Assembly: GCF_001005085.2 (NCBI RefSeq) | Contig: NZ_LBMU02000021.1 | Span: 176,394-240,393, forward strand | Reading direction: 5' to 3' | Length of the DNA: 64,000 nt | Source: Streptomyces humi | GTDB lineage: Bacteria; Actinomycetota; Actinomycetes; Streptomycetales; Streptomycetaceae | Part shown: positions 53,431 through 61,273 of the stretch, in pieces | How the letters are laid out: each line of letters starts with the position of its first letter | Position numbering within the stretch: the first letter of the stretch is position 1 | Program-made: the position numbers and the translations under genes | Notes under the pieces: model-generated | Databases searched by the model: none | Told to the model about the DNA's origin: nothing | The model's input: only the letters and a program-made list of their open reading frames with translations

Positions 53431-54213
53431 GTGTACCCACACGTCGGGGTTGACGCCTCGGGCCTGGCTACGCTGCGCGCAACAGTCGCAACGGTCAAAG
53501 AGACGCTGCGCGGCCTCGTCCCCACCGCGTACGCCGTCCCCGCCTTCGCCACCGCCGCCCCCGTGGGCCCGTGCTACGCACTGGCCGACGGCGGCGCCGC
53601 GGTGGGCAGACGCGGCCGTTCGACCGGCACCGCCACCACCGCCCGCCGTCCGGCCGCGGACAGCGACAGCGCCCGGATGATGGATCTCGTGGAGCGCGCG
53701 CAGGCCGGCGAGTCCGACGCCTTCGGCCGCCTCTACGACCAGTACAGCGACACCGTGTACCGCTACATCTACTACCGCGTCGGCGGCAAGGCGACCGCCG
53801 AGGACCTCACCAGTGAGACGTTCCTGCGCGCGCTCCGCAGGATCGGCACCTTCACCTGGCAGGGCCGCGACTTCGGCGCCTGGCTGGTCACCATCGCCCG
53901 CAACCTGGTCGCCGACCACTTCAAGTCGAGCCGCTTCCGCCTGGAGGTCACCACCGGCGAGATGCTCGACGCCAACGAGGTGGAGCGCTCCCCCGAGGAC
54001 TCCGTCCTGGAGTCCCTCTCCAACGCGGCCCTGCTCGAGGCCGTACGACGCCTCAACCCCCAGCAGCAGGAGTGCGTGACGCTCCGCTTCCTCCAGGGCC
54101 TCTCGGTGGCCGAGACCGCCCGGGTGATGGGCAAGAACGAGGGCGCCATCAAGACCCTCCAGTACCGGGCCGTGCGCACCCTCGCCCGGCTCCTCCCGGA
54201 GGACGCCCGCTGA
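53431..54213 (+). CDS. bldN: Developmental ECF sigma factor BldN with N-terminal pro-sequence
   Basis: A 260-residue protein. Residues ~1-86 are an Ala-rich extension without sigma motifs, as in the pro-BldN of S. coelicolor. Sigma region 2 (MMDLVERAQAGESDAFGRLYDQYSDTVYRYIYYRVGGKATAEDLTSETFLRALR) and region 4 (ECVTLRFLQGLSVAETARVMGKNEGAIKTLQYRAVRTLARLL) follow. It directs aerial-mycelium genes such as chaplins and rodlins. GTG 53431 with GGGAG 4 nt upstream. rsbN is next. Confidence 0.95.
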   Translation: MYPHVGVDASGLATLRATVATVKETLRGLVPTAYAVPAFATAAPVGPCYALADGGAAVGRRGRSTGTATTARRPAADSDSARMMDLVERAQAGESDAFGRLYDQYSDTVYRYIYYRVGGKATAEDLTSETFLRALRRIGTFTWQGRDFGAWLVTIARNLVADHFKSSRFRLEVTTGEMLDANEVERSPEDSVLESLSNAALLEAVRRLNPQQQECVTLRFLQGLSVAETARVMGKNEGAIKTLQYRAVRTLARLLPEDAR

Positions 54214-54288
54214 GGCGGGCACTCCGGGCGACACTCAACTCACGTTCCGTGAAGGCCCGTTGCCATTCTCAGCCGATCTCCGTTCGTC

Positions 54289-54317
54289 CGTAACCCAAGT
54301 GCCGAGCCGCTCGTTGT
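54289..54317 (+). promoter_or_regulatory. BldN-type promoter in front of rsbN
   Basis: CGTAAC (54289-54294), a 17-nt spacer and CGTTGT (54312-54317) match the BldN consensus CGTAAC-N16-CGTTGA closely. This would make rsbN dependent on BldN and close a negative feedback loop, as known in S. venezuelae. Confidence 0.75.
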
Positions 54318-54447
54318 GCGGGATACAGGCTCCCTGTGGTCACGTCCAGCAAGACCCTGATCACACGATCGTGTGGTCCGGTCGAGGGCGTGCAACCCTC
54401 AGGACCCCCTGGGGAGTCGACCGTCATGACGAGAGGAGGTGCCGCCA

Positions 54448-55692
54448 GTGATCGCGAACGTATCGGCACACCGGCGGGCGAACGCCTTCGCCCAGGCCCT
54501 GGAGGAGCAGCCCGGCCGGGATCCGGCGGCCGAGCCGTCCGAGGGACCGGTGGGCGATCCACCGGTCACAGCGGACCGGGCCGAACGGACCGAGCGGGGC
54601 GAGCTGTTGGCCCTGGCGACGGATCTCGCCGCACTGCCGAAACCGGAGCTCGACCCCGAGGTCAAGGTCGTGCAGCGGGCTCAGCTGGTGGCCGCGATGG
54701 AGGCCATGCTGGCGGAGGGCACCCTGGGCGGGGCGGCGGACACGGCACTGCCCGAGCAGCGTGCCGGCCGGTCCAAGGGCGCGCACCGGGCCAGTCCCCT
54801 GGGCAAACTGCGACCGCGTTCCCGGCTCACGAAGGGGCTCGCCGCGGGCGGCCTGAGCGTCGGCGTGGCCGCCGGAGCCTTCGGCGGGGTCGCCGCCGCC
54901 AGCTCCGACGCGCTGCCCGGCGACTCGCTGTACGGCCTCAAGCGCGGCATCGAGGACTTCCAGCTCAACTACCTGTCCAACGGTGACGACCAGCGCGGCC
55001 AGACCTACCTCGACCAGGCCTCGACCCGGCTGATGGAGGCCCGCCGGCTGATGGAGCGGGACCGCGGCGGCCATCTCGACCACGAGTCGATCGGTGAGAT
55101 CCGCCGCACGCTGTCCGGCATGCAGCACGACGTCACCGAGGGCCACCGGCTGCTCCACGAGGCCTACGAGCGCGACCCGAACTCGCTGGGACCCATCCAG
55201 GCCCTGTCGGCCTTCGCCCAGTCCCACCGCGAGGCCTGGGGCGCCCTGCGCGACCGGCTCCCCGTCCAGCTCGGGGACGTCAGCCAGCAGGTGTCGGCGG
55301 GCTTCGCGGCCATAGACGAAGAGGTCGGCCCGCTACAGTCCCTGCTTCCCCAGCCGCCCCAGAACACCGGCGGCGGCACCGGCAAGCAGGACTCCGGTAC
55401 GGCGTCCACCGGCACCTCGGGCCGCCACCGGTCGACGGCTCCGACGTCCTCCGGCAGCTCGTCCACGGGCCACGAGTCCAGCACCGGGACACCCAGCGGT
55501 TCGGCGACCGGCAGCGCGGACGACAGCCTGATCGGCGGCACCACGGGCGGCCTCCTGGACCCCCCGAAGACGGGCACGAGCACTCCGGCCCCGTCGAAGA
55601 CCACGTCCAGCGAACCGAACGTGACCCTGCCCCCGCTCCTGCCCGGCCTGCTACCGGGCCTGGGCATCGACGGCGAGGACAGCAGCAACTAG
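54448..55692 (+). CDS. rsbN: Membrane-bound anti-sigma factor RsbN (DUF5667)
   Basis: A 414-residue protein. The cytoplasmic N-terminus (ANVSAHRRANAFAQALEEQP ... ELLALATDLAALPKPELDPEVKVVQRAQLVAAMEAML) binds BldN in studied species. One helix (LTKGLAAGGLSVGVAAGAFGGVAAAS, ~130-155) follows. The outer part (DALPGDSLYGLKRGIEDFQLNYLSNGDDQRGQTYLDQASTRLMEA) is DUF5667, then a Ser/Thr/Gly tail. AGGAGGT lies 7 nt before GTG 54448. Confidence 0.95.
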   Translation: MIANVSAHRRANAFAQALEEQPGRDPAAEPSEGPVGDPPVTADRAERTERGELLALATDLAALPKPELDPEVKVVQRAQLVAAMEAMLAEGTLGGAADTALPEQRAGRSKGAHRASPLGKLRPRSRLTKGLAAGGLSVGVAAGAFGGVAAASSDALPGDSLYGLKRGIEDFQLNYLSNGDDQRGQTYLDQASTRLMEARRLMERDRGGHLDHESIGEIRRTLSGMQHDVTEGHRLLHEAYERDPNSLGPIQALSAFAQSHREAWGALRDRLPVQLGDVSQQVSAGFAAIDEEVGPLQSLLPQPPQNTGGGTGKQDSGTASTGTSGRHRSTAPTSSGSSSTGHESSTGTPSGSATGSADDSLIGGTTGGLLDPPKTGTSTPAPSKTTSSEPNVTLPPLLPGLLPGLGIDGEDSSN

Positions 55693-55697
55693 GAATC

Positions 55698-55741
55698 CCC
55701 GTGCCCCCGGGGCGGCGAAGCCGCCGCCCCGGGGGCACGGG
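55698..55741. terminator. Bidirectional terminator after rsbN
   Basis: A perfect 19-bp stem (55698-55716 with 55723-55741), 6-nt loop, lies between convergent rsbN and the acyltransferase gene. Confidence 0.88.
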
Positions 55742-55780
55742 TAACTGCGCGACCAGCCCCCACCGGCCCGCAGACAAGTC
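55736..55780. repeat. Dispersed intergenic element, copy D
   Basis: CACGGGTAACTGCGCGACCA followed by GCCCCCACCGGCCCGCAG; closely like copies near 46171 and 23884. It overlaps the right arm of the terminator. Confidence 0.65.
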
Positions 55781-55787
55781 GCACCCC

Positions 55788-56942
55788 TCAGAAGAACACC
55801 GACCTCCGCTGTACGAGCAGCTTGTACAGCGTGTGCTGAATCTGCTCCCGCACCTGATCGGTGAGGTTGAACATCAGCATCGGATCCTCCGCCGCCTCCG
55901 GCGGATACCCGTCCGTGACGATCGGCTCCCCGAACTGGATCGTCCACTTCGTCGGCAACGGCACCGCCCCCAACGGCCCCAGCCAGGGAAACGTCGGCGT
56001 CAACGGGAAATACGGGATCCCCAGCACCCGCGCCAGCGTCTTCGCGTTGCCGATCATCGGGTAGATCTCCTCGGCCCCCACGATCGAGCAGGGGATGATC
56101 GGCGCCCCCTGCCGCAACGCGGTCGACACGAACCCGCCCCGCCCGAACCGCTGGAGCTTGTACCGCTCGCCGAACGGCTTCCCGATGCCCTTGAACCCCT
56201 CCGGCATCACCCCGACCAGTTCCCCCTGCTCCAGCAGCCGCCCGGCGTCCTCCGCGCACGCCAGCGTGTGCCCGAGCTTGCGGGCCAGTTCGTTCACCAC
56301 CGGCAGCACGAACACCAGGTCCGCCGCGAGCAGCCTGAGGTGACGATTCTCCGGATGGTGATCGTGCACGGCGACCTGCATCATCAGGCCGTCGAGCGGC
56401 AGCGTCCCGGAGTGGTTGGCGACGATCAGCGCACCGCCCTCGGCCGGGATGTTCTCGATGCCCTTCACCTCGACGCGGAAGTACTTCTCGTACACCGGCC
56501 GCAGCAGGGACATCAGGACCTGGTCGGTCAGTTCCTCGTCGTAGCCGAAGTCGTCGACCTCGTAGTCCCCGGTCAGCCGCCGCCGCAGGAACGCCAGTCC
56601 GCGCGCGACGCGCCGCTCCAGGCCGGCCTCGTCGTGCGGCTGCCGCTCCGCACCCGTCTCAGTGTTCTCCCGGGTCACATGCACATCCTCCTGCGCGGGG
56701 ATCCGCCCGGCGAGAGGCTGGACCTCCCGCACCGCCCCGGACTCCCGCACCGCCCCGGACTCACGCACCGCCCCGGGCTCCCGCGCCCCCGCCTGCTCCC
56801 GCGCCCCCGCCTGCTCCCGCACCGCCGCCTGCTCGCCGCCGCCCTTACGGCGGCTCCCCGCACTCCGGCGCCGGGCAGGCCGCTGCGCGGCGGCCCCGCG
56901 GGACCGGTCGTCGTCGAACGGAATGACCTTGGCGTCCGCCAT
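55788..56942 (-). CDS. Lysophospholipid (1-acylglycerol-3-phosphate) acyltransferase family protein
   Basis: A 384-residue protein with an N-terminal basic and repeat-rich region (18-bp repeats give GAVRES/GAREQ units, ~48-72). The acyltransferase domain (about 150-384) has VANHSGTLPLD as motif I, GVMPEGFKGIGKP as motif III and IIPCSIVGAEE. The catalytic His and Asp are six residues apart (HSGTLPLD), not four as in the usual HX4D. Seen in related actinobacterial proteins. It likely acylates a lipid on the inner membrane face. Same strand as the epimerase, which ends 14 nt upstream. Confidence 0.87.
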   Translation of the reverse strand: MADAKVIPFDDDRSRGAAAQRPARRRSAGSRRKGGGEQAAVREQAGAREQAGAREPGAVRESGAVRESGAVREVQPLAGRIPAQEDVHVTRENTETGAERQPHDEAGLERRVARGLAFLRRRLTGDYEVDDFGYDEELTDQVLMSLLRPVYEKYFRVEVKGIENIPAEGGALIVANHSGTLPLDGLMMQVAVHDHHPENRHLRLLAADLVFVLPVVNELARKLGHTLACAEDAGRLLEQGELVGVMPEGFKGIGKPFGERYKLQRFGRGGFVSTALRQGAPIIPCSIVGAEEIYPMIGNAKTLARVLGIPYFPLTPTFPWLGPLGAVPLPTKWTIQFGEPIVTDGYPPEAAEDPMLMFNLTDQVREQIQHTLYKLLVQRRSVFF

Positions 56943-56956
56943 CGTTGCTGCGCTCC

Positions 56957-58066
56957 TCAGTTGGCGCTCTGGGACGGGGTCTTCGGCGAAGACTTCGTCG
57001 CGGTCCTCGTCGGGTCCTTCGGCACCGTGTGCCCGCCGTGCAGCGCGGGCAACGCGGCGATCCGGTCGACGGCCGCGGCCACCGCCCCGGGCGGCAGCAG
57101 CCCGGGGGCCTGGGCCCGCACGAAGTCCGCGAAGGTCTGCGCCGTCGTGTACTTGGGCCGGAACCCGAGCGTCTCGCGCATCTGGACGGTGTCCACCACC
57201 CGGCCGTGCGTCAGCAGCCGGATCTGCTCGGGCGAGAAGTCGCTCATGCCGAGCGTCCGCACCAGCGAGCCGGCCCAGGTGACCGCCGGCAGCAGCAACG
57301 GCACGGTGGGCCGCCCCAGCCGCCGCGAGCACTGCGAGAGCAGCAGCACGCCGTCGCCGGCGATGTTGAACGTGCCGCTGTTGAGCGTGCCCCGGGCCGG
57401 CTCGTGCGCGGCGATCCGCAGGACGTCGATGACGTCGTCCTCGTGCACGAACTGAAGCCGGGGGTCGTAGCCGAGCACGGTCGGCAGCACGGGCAGCGAG
57501 AAGTAGGAGACGAGGGGGGTGTCGGCGGTCGGGCCGAGGATGTTGGCGAACCGCAGCACGCACACGGCCACGTCGGGCCGCCGCCTGGCGAACCCGCGCA
57601 CATACCCCTCGACCTCCACCGTGTCCTTCGCGAACCCGCCGCTGGGCAGCGACTTCGGCGGGGTCGTCTCCGTGAAGACGGCCGGGTCCTTCGGCGCGGA
57701 GCCGTACACGTTCGTACTGGACTTGATCACCAGCCGCTTGACGTTCGGCGACTTCTGACAGGCGCCGAGCAGCTGCATGGTCCCGATGACGTTGGTCTCT
57801 TTGACGCTGGCCCGGCTGCCGCTCCCCAGCGGCGTCCCGGTCACGTCCATGTGGACGACGGTGTCCGCCCCGCTCTCGGCGAGCACCCGGGCGATGGACG
57901 GCTGCCGGATGTCGGTCTGGATGAAGTCCGCCCCGCCCAGATGGTGCTCGGGCGGCACCGCGTCCACGGCGACGACGCGGTCCACTTCGGGGTCACGCTG
58001 AATGCGTCGTACGAACCGGCCCCCCAGTTGACGGGCCACTCCGGTCACGAGCACGACCTTCCCCAA
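56957..58066 (-). CDS. NAD-dependent epimerase/dehydratase (extended SDR)
   Basis: A 369-residue protein: VVLVTGVARQLGGRF (NAD site), VVHMDVTG, VIKSSTNVYGSAP in place of the usual S-Y-x3-K region, and FVHEDDVIDVL. The exact Tyr-x3-Lys pair is not obvious, so catalysis is doubtful. The likely start is TTG 58066, with AAAGG 8 nt upstream, because the NAD-binding strand begins right there. It ends in a Thr/Pro/Ser-rich tail. Followed 14 nt later by the acyltransferase gene, forming an operon. Confidence 0.85.
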   Translation of the reverse strand: MGKVVLVTGVARQLGGRFVRRIQRDPEVDRVVAVDAVPPEHHLGGADFIQTDIRQPSIARVLAESGADTVVHMDVTGTPLGSGSRASVKETNVIGTMQLLGACQKSPNVKRLVIKSSTNVYGSAPKDPAVFTETTPPKSLPSGGFAKDTVEVEGYVRGFARRRPDVAVCVLRFANILGPTADTPLVSYFSLPVLPTVLGYDPRLQFVHEDDVIDVLRIAAHEPARGTLNSGTFNIAGDGVLLLSQCSRRLGRPTVPLLLPAVTWAGSLVRTLGMSDFSPEQIRLLTHGRVVDTVQMRETLGFRPKYTTAQTFADFVRAQAPGLLPPGAVAAAVDRIAALPALHGGHTVPKDPTRTATKSSPKTPSQSAN

Positions 58067-58175
58067 GATCAGCGCCTTTCTTCCGTGTTCCCGTACGCGG
58101 GCCAACTTAGCGGGTCGGTGTTGCGCCGGCATGACCCCCGACAGGCCACGACGCGCCGCAACGGCCGGAAAATGC

Positions 58176-58210
58176 GTGTGGCCCCCCACCGTACTGGTGG
58201 GGGGCCACAC
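58176..58210 (-). terminator. Intrinsic terminator after the bS22 gene
   Basis: A perfect 15-bp stem (GTGTGGCCCCCCACC ... GGTGGGGGGCCACAC), 5-nt loop, with TTTT on the minus strand after it. Confidence 0.93.
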
Positions 58211-58237
58211 ACAAGCTCTCGCGGCTCGGCGCCGTAC

Positions 58238-58336
58238 TTACTTCTTGTTACGGCGCTGAACGCGCGTGCGCTTGAGCAGCTTGCGGTGCTTCTTCTTGGC
58301 CATCCGCTTGCGCCGCTTCTTGATAACAGAGCCCAC
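58238..58336 (-). CDS. Ribosomal protein bS22 (AURKAIP1/COX24-like), 32 aa
   Basis: The product begins [20 protein letters not shown] and ends QRRNKK, nearly identical to the small actinobacterial 30S protein bS22 seen in mycobacterial ribosomes. It is almost entirely Lys/Arg, as expected of an rRNA-binding peptide. GTG start at 58336, TAA stop. Strong terminator downstream. Easily missed because of its size. Confidence 0.93.
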   Translation of the reverse strand: MGSVIKKRRKRMAKKKHRKLLKRTRVQRRNKK

Positions 58337-58467
58337 GACTACCCTCGCTCACTTCTCATCACTCGGTGCTGGGCGCCATGGGCCCATACGACCTACGAGG
58401 GGCTAGCCTACCCGCCCGAGCGCTGAGGTCGTAATCGAGGTGTTCCGGGGTGCCCCGGAACACGCCG

Positions 58468-58677
58468 TCAGGCGGTCTCGACCCCCACGTAGCTCTCGCG
58501 AAGGTACTCGTGTACCGCTTGCTCGGGGACGCGGAAGGACCGCCCCACCCGGATCGCGGGCAGATGACCGCTGTGCACCAGCCGGTACACGGTCATCTTC
58601 GACACTCGCATCACCGCGGCGACCTCCGCCACGGTAAGGAACACAACCTCGTTCAGAGGCCTCTGGTCTGCACCCAT
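58468..58677 (-). CDS. bdtA: BldC/excisionase-like DNA-binding protein (BdtA)
   Basis: A 69-residue protein with a MerR/excisionase-type winged helix (FLTVAEVAAVMRVSKMTVYRLVHSGHLPAIRVGRSFRVPEQAVHEYLRESYV). It is like BldC. Its position near bldN and the bS22 gene matches the BldD target gene bdtA of S. coelicolor, from memory of that region. ATG 58677. Probably a nucleoid-associated or developmental regulator. Confidence 0.85.
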   Translation of the reverse strand: MGADQRPLNEVVFLTVAEVAAVMRVSKMTVYRLVHSGHLPAIRVGRSFRVPEQAVHEYLRESYVGVETA

Positions 58678-58809
58678 GTCACACACCCGAACCTTCCGCA
58701 CTCGACGGGCCACCGGCTTCCCCTTCCGGTGACTCTTCGTCGTTGCGTGCTCACTCCCCAATGTAGGGGCGGGTGATGCGAGTGGGGAAGAGGTGCACCC
58801 ATCGGCGGC

Positions 58810-59625
58810 CTACTGTGACAGACACGCTCGATTGAGTACGTAGCGGGTGAGAGGCATGTAGTACTCAGACCGCACGCCGTCATCAACCGGAACGGCCACC
58901 GACACGGCCCCCTCGGCCTCTCCCACAAAGACCGCGGGGTCATCCGTATCCGCCAGACCAATGGCCTCAAACCCGAGCTGACCTGCACCGCAGACCCATC
59001 CGTGGTCGCCGACCACCAGCTCGGGCAACGGCCCGTCACCCCTCGCCGCGGCCTCCAGGGCCAGCCGAACCGGCAGCGGCGAATGCGTGTGCGTCCCCGG
59101 CGCACAACCGGGGCGTTCGCCTCCCGACTCCCGCACCAACCCGACACCTTGTACGTAATCGAGGTCGCCGGTACGTAGACCGAACCGGGTCGTTATGTCG
59201 ACACAGCGACCCTGCGCCGGGGTGAGAACCTCACAGCCCGCCGCCGACAGCGCGTCCGCGAGACCGGCGTAGAAGCCGATCAGCCGGTGCGGATGCCCGG
59301 TCCCGAACAGCACGGGCCCACGCCGCCGGGCGACCTCCCGCACCCGCTCGGCGAAGGCGTCCAGAGCGGCCACCGTACGTGCCGGATCGATCACATCATG
59401 CCCTGAAACACACCGGGGATCGTCCGAAACCCCACACTTGGCCGCCATCAACCGAACCAACTCCGCCTCGCCCCAGCGTCCTTGCGGATCGATCCCGATC
59501 AGCACCCGGGGGTCCCGAGCCGCGAACAACCGGTAGTTCCGCCGACTCCGCTCCCGGGGAGTGGCCACCGCCCCGGCAAGCCGGACGGCCACCAGATACG
59601 CACGAAGCTCACCAACGCTCAACAC
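58810..59625 (-). CDS. Phosphatase-like hypothetical protein
   Basis: A 271-residue protein. Features: LFAARDPRVLIGIDPQGRW, LMAAKCGVSDDPRCVSGHDVIDP, VLFGTGHPHRLIGFYAGLADALSAAG, LPELVVGDHGWVCGAGQLGFEAIGLADTDDPA. The DHGW and GTGHPHR segments could bind a metal or phosphate, and similar proteins are annotated as phosphatases in Streptomyces. GTG 59625 is the likely start; earlier codons in frame lack a ribosome site. Function uncertain. Confidence 0.72.
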   Translation of the reverse strand: MLSVGELRAYLVAVRLAGAVATPRERSRRNYRLFAARDPRVLIGIDPQGRWGEAELVRLMAAKCGVSDDPRCVSGHDVIDPARTVAALDAFAERVREVARRRGPVLFGTGHPHRLIGFYAGLADALSAAGCEVLTPAQGRCVDITTRFGLRTGDLDYVQGVGLVRESGGERPGCAPGTHTHSPLPVRLALEAAARGDGPLPELVVGDHGWVCGAGQLGFEAIGLADTDDPAVFVGEAEGAVSVAVPVDDGVRSEYYMPLTRYVLNRACLSQ

Positions 59626-59699
59626 GGCTGCGATGGTGCCGGACCCACCCCCGAAAGAACCGGAAAACGCCCCAACACCCCACGGTTGGCCCAACCTGC

Positions 59700-60064
59700 C
59701 CAACCCCCCCGACGGACACCCGCTCGCTGCCCGGCCCGCCCGACGGACACCCGCTCTTCAGCCCGTCCGACGGCCGCTCGCCGGCCGGCCCGCTCGGCGG
59801 GAGCGCGTTCTCCAGCCCGTCCGACACCCGCTCGCCGGCCCGTCCCACGGCCGCTCGCCGGCCGGCCCGCTCGGCAGGCGCGCGTTCTCCAGCCCGTCCG
59901 ACGGCCGCTCGCTGCCCGGCCCGCCTGACGGGCACCCGCTCTCCAGCCCGTCCGGCGTTTGAGGACGAGGCCGTCCAGGCCGAAGCGGGGGGCTGGGGGC
60001 GGCAGCCCCCAGGACCGGCCGGACCCGCCTGCCCGAGGGGTCGAAGGGGGCTCGCCCCCTGGAG
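59700..60064. repeat. GC-rich degenerate repeat array in the gap 59626-60100
   Basis: Units around GACGGACACCCGCTC and CGACGGCCGCTCGCCGGCC alternate with CCGCTCGGC and CTCCAGCCCGTCCGACG for about 250 bp. The array ends in the common Streptomyces string GTCCGGCGTTTGAGGACGAG and a region of G-rich inverted repeats (GGCTGGGGGC/GCAGCCCCCA). No gene seen in this 475-base gap. Confidence 0.75.
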
Positions 60065-60100
60065 GACGGGACGGGTAGGGGCGGCGGGGGCGGAAAACCC

Positions 60101-61273
60101 CTAGGCCAGCAGCCCGCGCAGCGGGAACACGGACCGTCGGGTGGCCAGCACCGCCTGGTCCAGCCGGTCCGCGGGATCGTACCCGGCGTCCCACGACGCC
60201 CACCCCACCGGCCAGCGCCCGTCCGTCATCCGCCCCGGCCCCAACTGCCTGGTCCGGGCGAACACTTCCTGCCGCCACCCCTCCGGTACCAGCGTCTCCG
60301 GCTCGATCTCCCGCCCGGCCGCGATCGCCACCAGATGCGTCCAGGACCGGGGAACGACGTCCACCACCTCGTACCCCCCGCCCCCCAGCGCGACCCACTT
60401 CCCACCGGCGTACTCGTGCGCCAGCTCATGACACGCCACCTGCACGGCCCGCTGCGCGTCCAGCGAGACGGCCAGATGCGCCAGCGGATCCTCGAAGTGC
60501 GTGTCCGCGCCGTGCTGCGTCACCAGCACCTGCGGCCGGAAGTCGGCGAGCAGTTCCGGCACGACGGCGTGGAACGCCCGCACCCACCCCGCGTCCCCGG
60601 TCCCCGCGGGCAACGCCACGTTCACGGCGGCCCCCTCCCCCGCGCCGGCCCCGGTCTCCTCGGGCCACCCCGTCTGCGGGAACAGCGTCCGGGGGTGCTC
60701 GTGCAGCGAGATCGTCAGGACCCGCGGATCCTCCCAGAACGCGGCCTGCACGCCGTCCCCGTGATGCACGTCGACATCCACGTAGGCGATCCGCTCGGCA
60801 CCGAGCTCCAGCAGCCGCGCGATCGCCAGCGCGGGATCGTTGTAGACGCAGAACCCGGACGCGGCCCCCGGCATCGCGTGATGCAGACCGCCCGCGAAGT
60901 TCACCGCGTGATCGGCGTCCCCGCGCCACACCGCCTCCGCGGCCGCCACCGTCTGCCCCGCGATCAGCGCGGCCACCTCGTGCATCCCGGCGAAGGCCGG
61001 ATCGTCCACCGTCCCGAGGCCGTACGACTGGTCGGCCGCCGCGGGCTCCGCCGAAGCCGCCTTCACTGCCTCGACGTAGTCCTCCCGGTGCACCAGCCGC
61101 AACGTCGACTCGCCGGCCGGCTTGGCCGCCACCACGTCCACCGCCCGGTCGAGCCCGAAGGCGTTCACCAGACTCCGGGTCAACGCCAGCCGGACCGGGT
61201 CCATCGGATGGCCCGGACCGAAGTCATAGCCCGTTACTGCCTCGTCCCACATCAGCTGTGCGCGGCCGCTCAT
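60101..61273 (-). CDS. acuC: AcuC-type histone-deacetylase-like amidohydrolase
   Basis: A 390-residue zinc deacetylase of the class I HDAC fold: GLHHAMPGAASGFCVYNDPALAI, VDVDVHHGDGVQAAFW (metal-binding Asp/His), QHGADTHFEDPLAHL and ALGGGGYEVVDVVPRSW. All Zn-ligand and charge-relay positions are intact. AcuC proteins remove acetyl groups from acyl-CoA synthetase lysines. ATG 61273 is used (GTG 61282 possible). It overlaps the 3' end of the MFS gene by about 50 bp on the same strand. Confidence 0.9.
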   Translation of the reverse strand: MSGRAQLMWDEAVTGYDFGPGHPMDPVRLALTRSLVNAFGLDRAVDVVAAKPAGESTLRLVHREDYVEAVKAASAEPAAADQSYGLGTVDDPAFAGMHEVAALIAGQTVAAAEAVWRGDADHAVNFAGGLHHAMPGAASGFCVYNDPALAIARLLELGAERIAYVDVDVHHGDGVQAAFWEDPRVLTISLHEHPRTLFPQTGWPEETGAGAGEGAAVNVALPAGTGDAGWVRAFHAVVPELLADFRPQVLVTQHGADTHFEDPLAHLAVSLDAQRAVQVACHELAHEYAGGKWVALGGGGYEVVDVVPRSWTHLVAIAAGREIEPETLVPEGWRQEVFARTRQLGPGRMTDGRWPVGWASWDAGYDPADRLDQAVLATRRSVFPLRGLLA

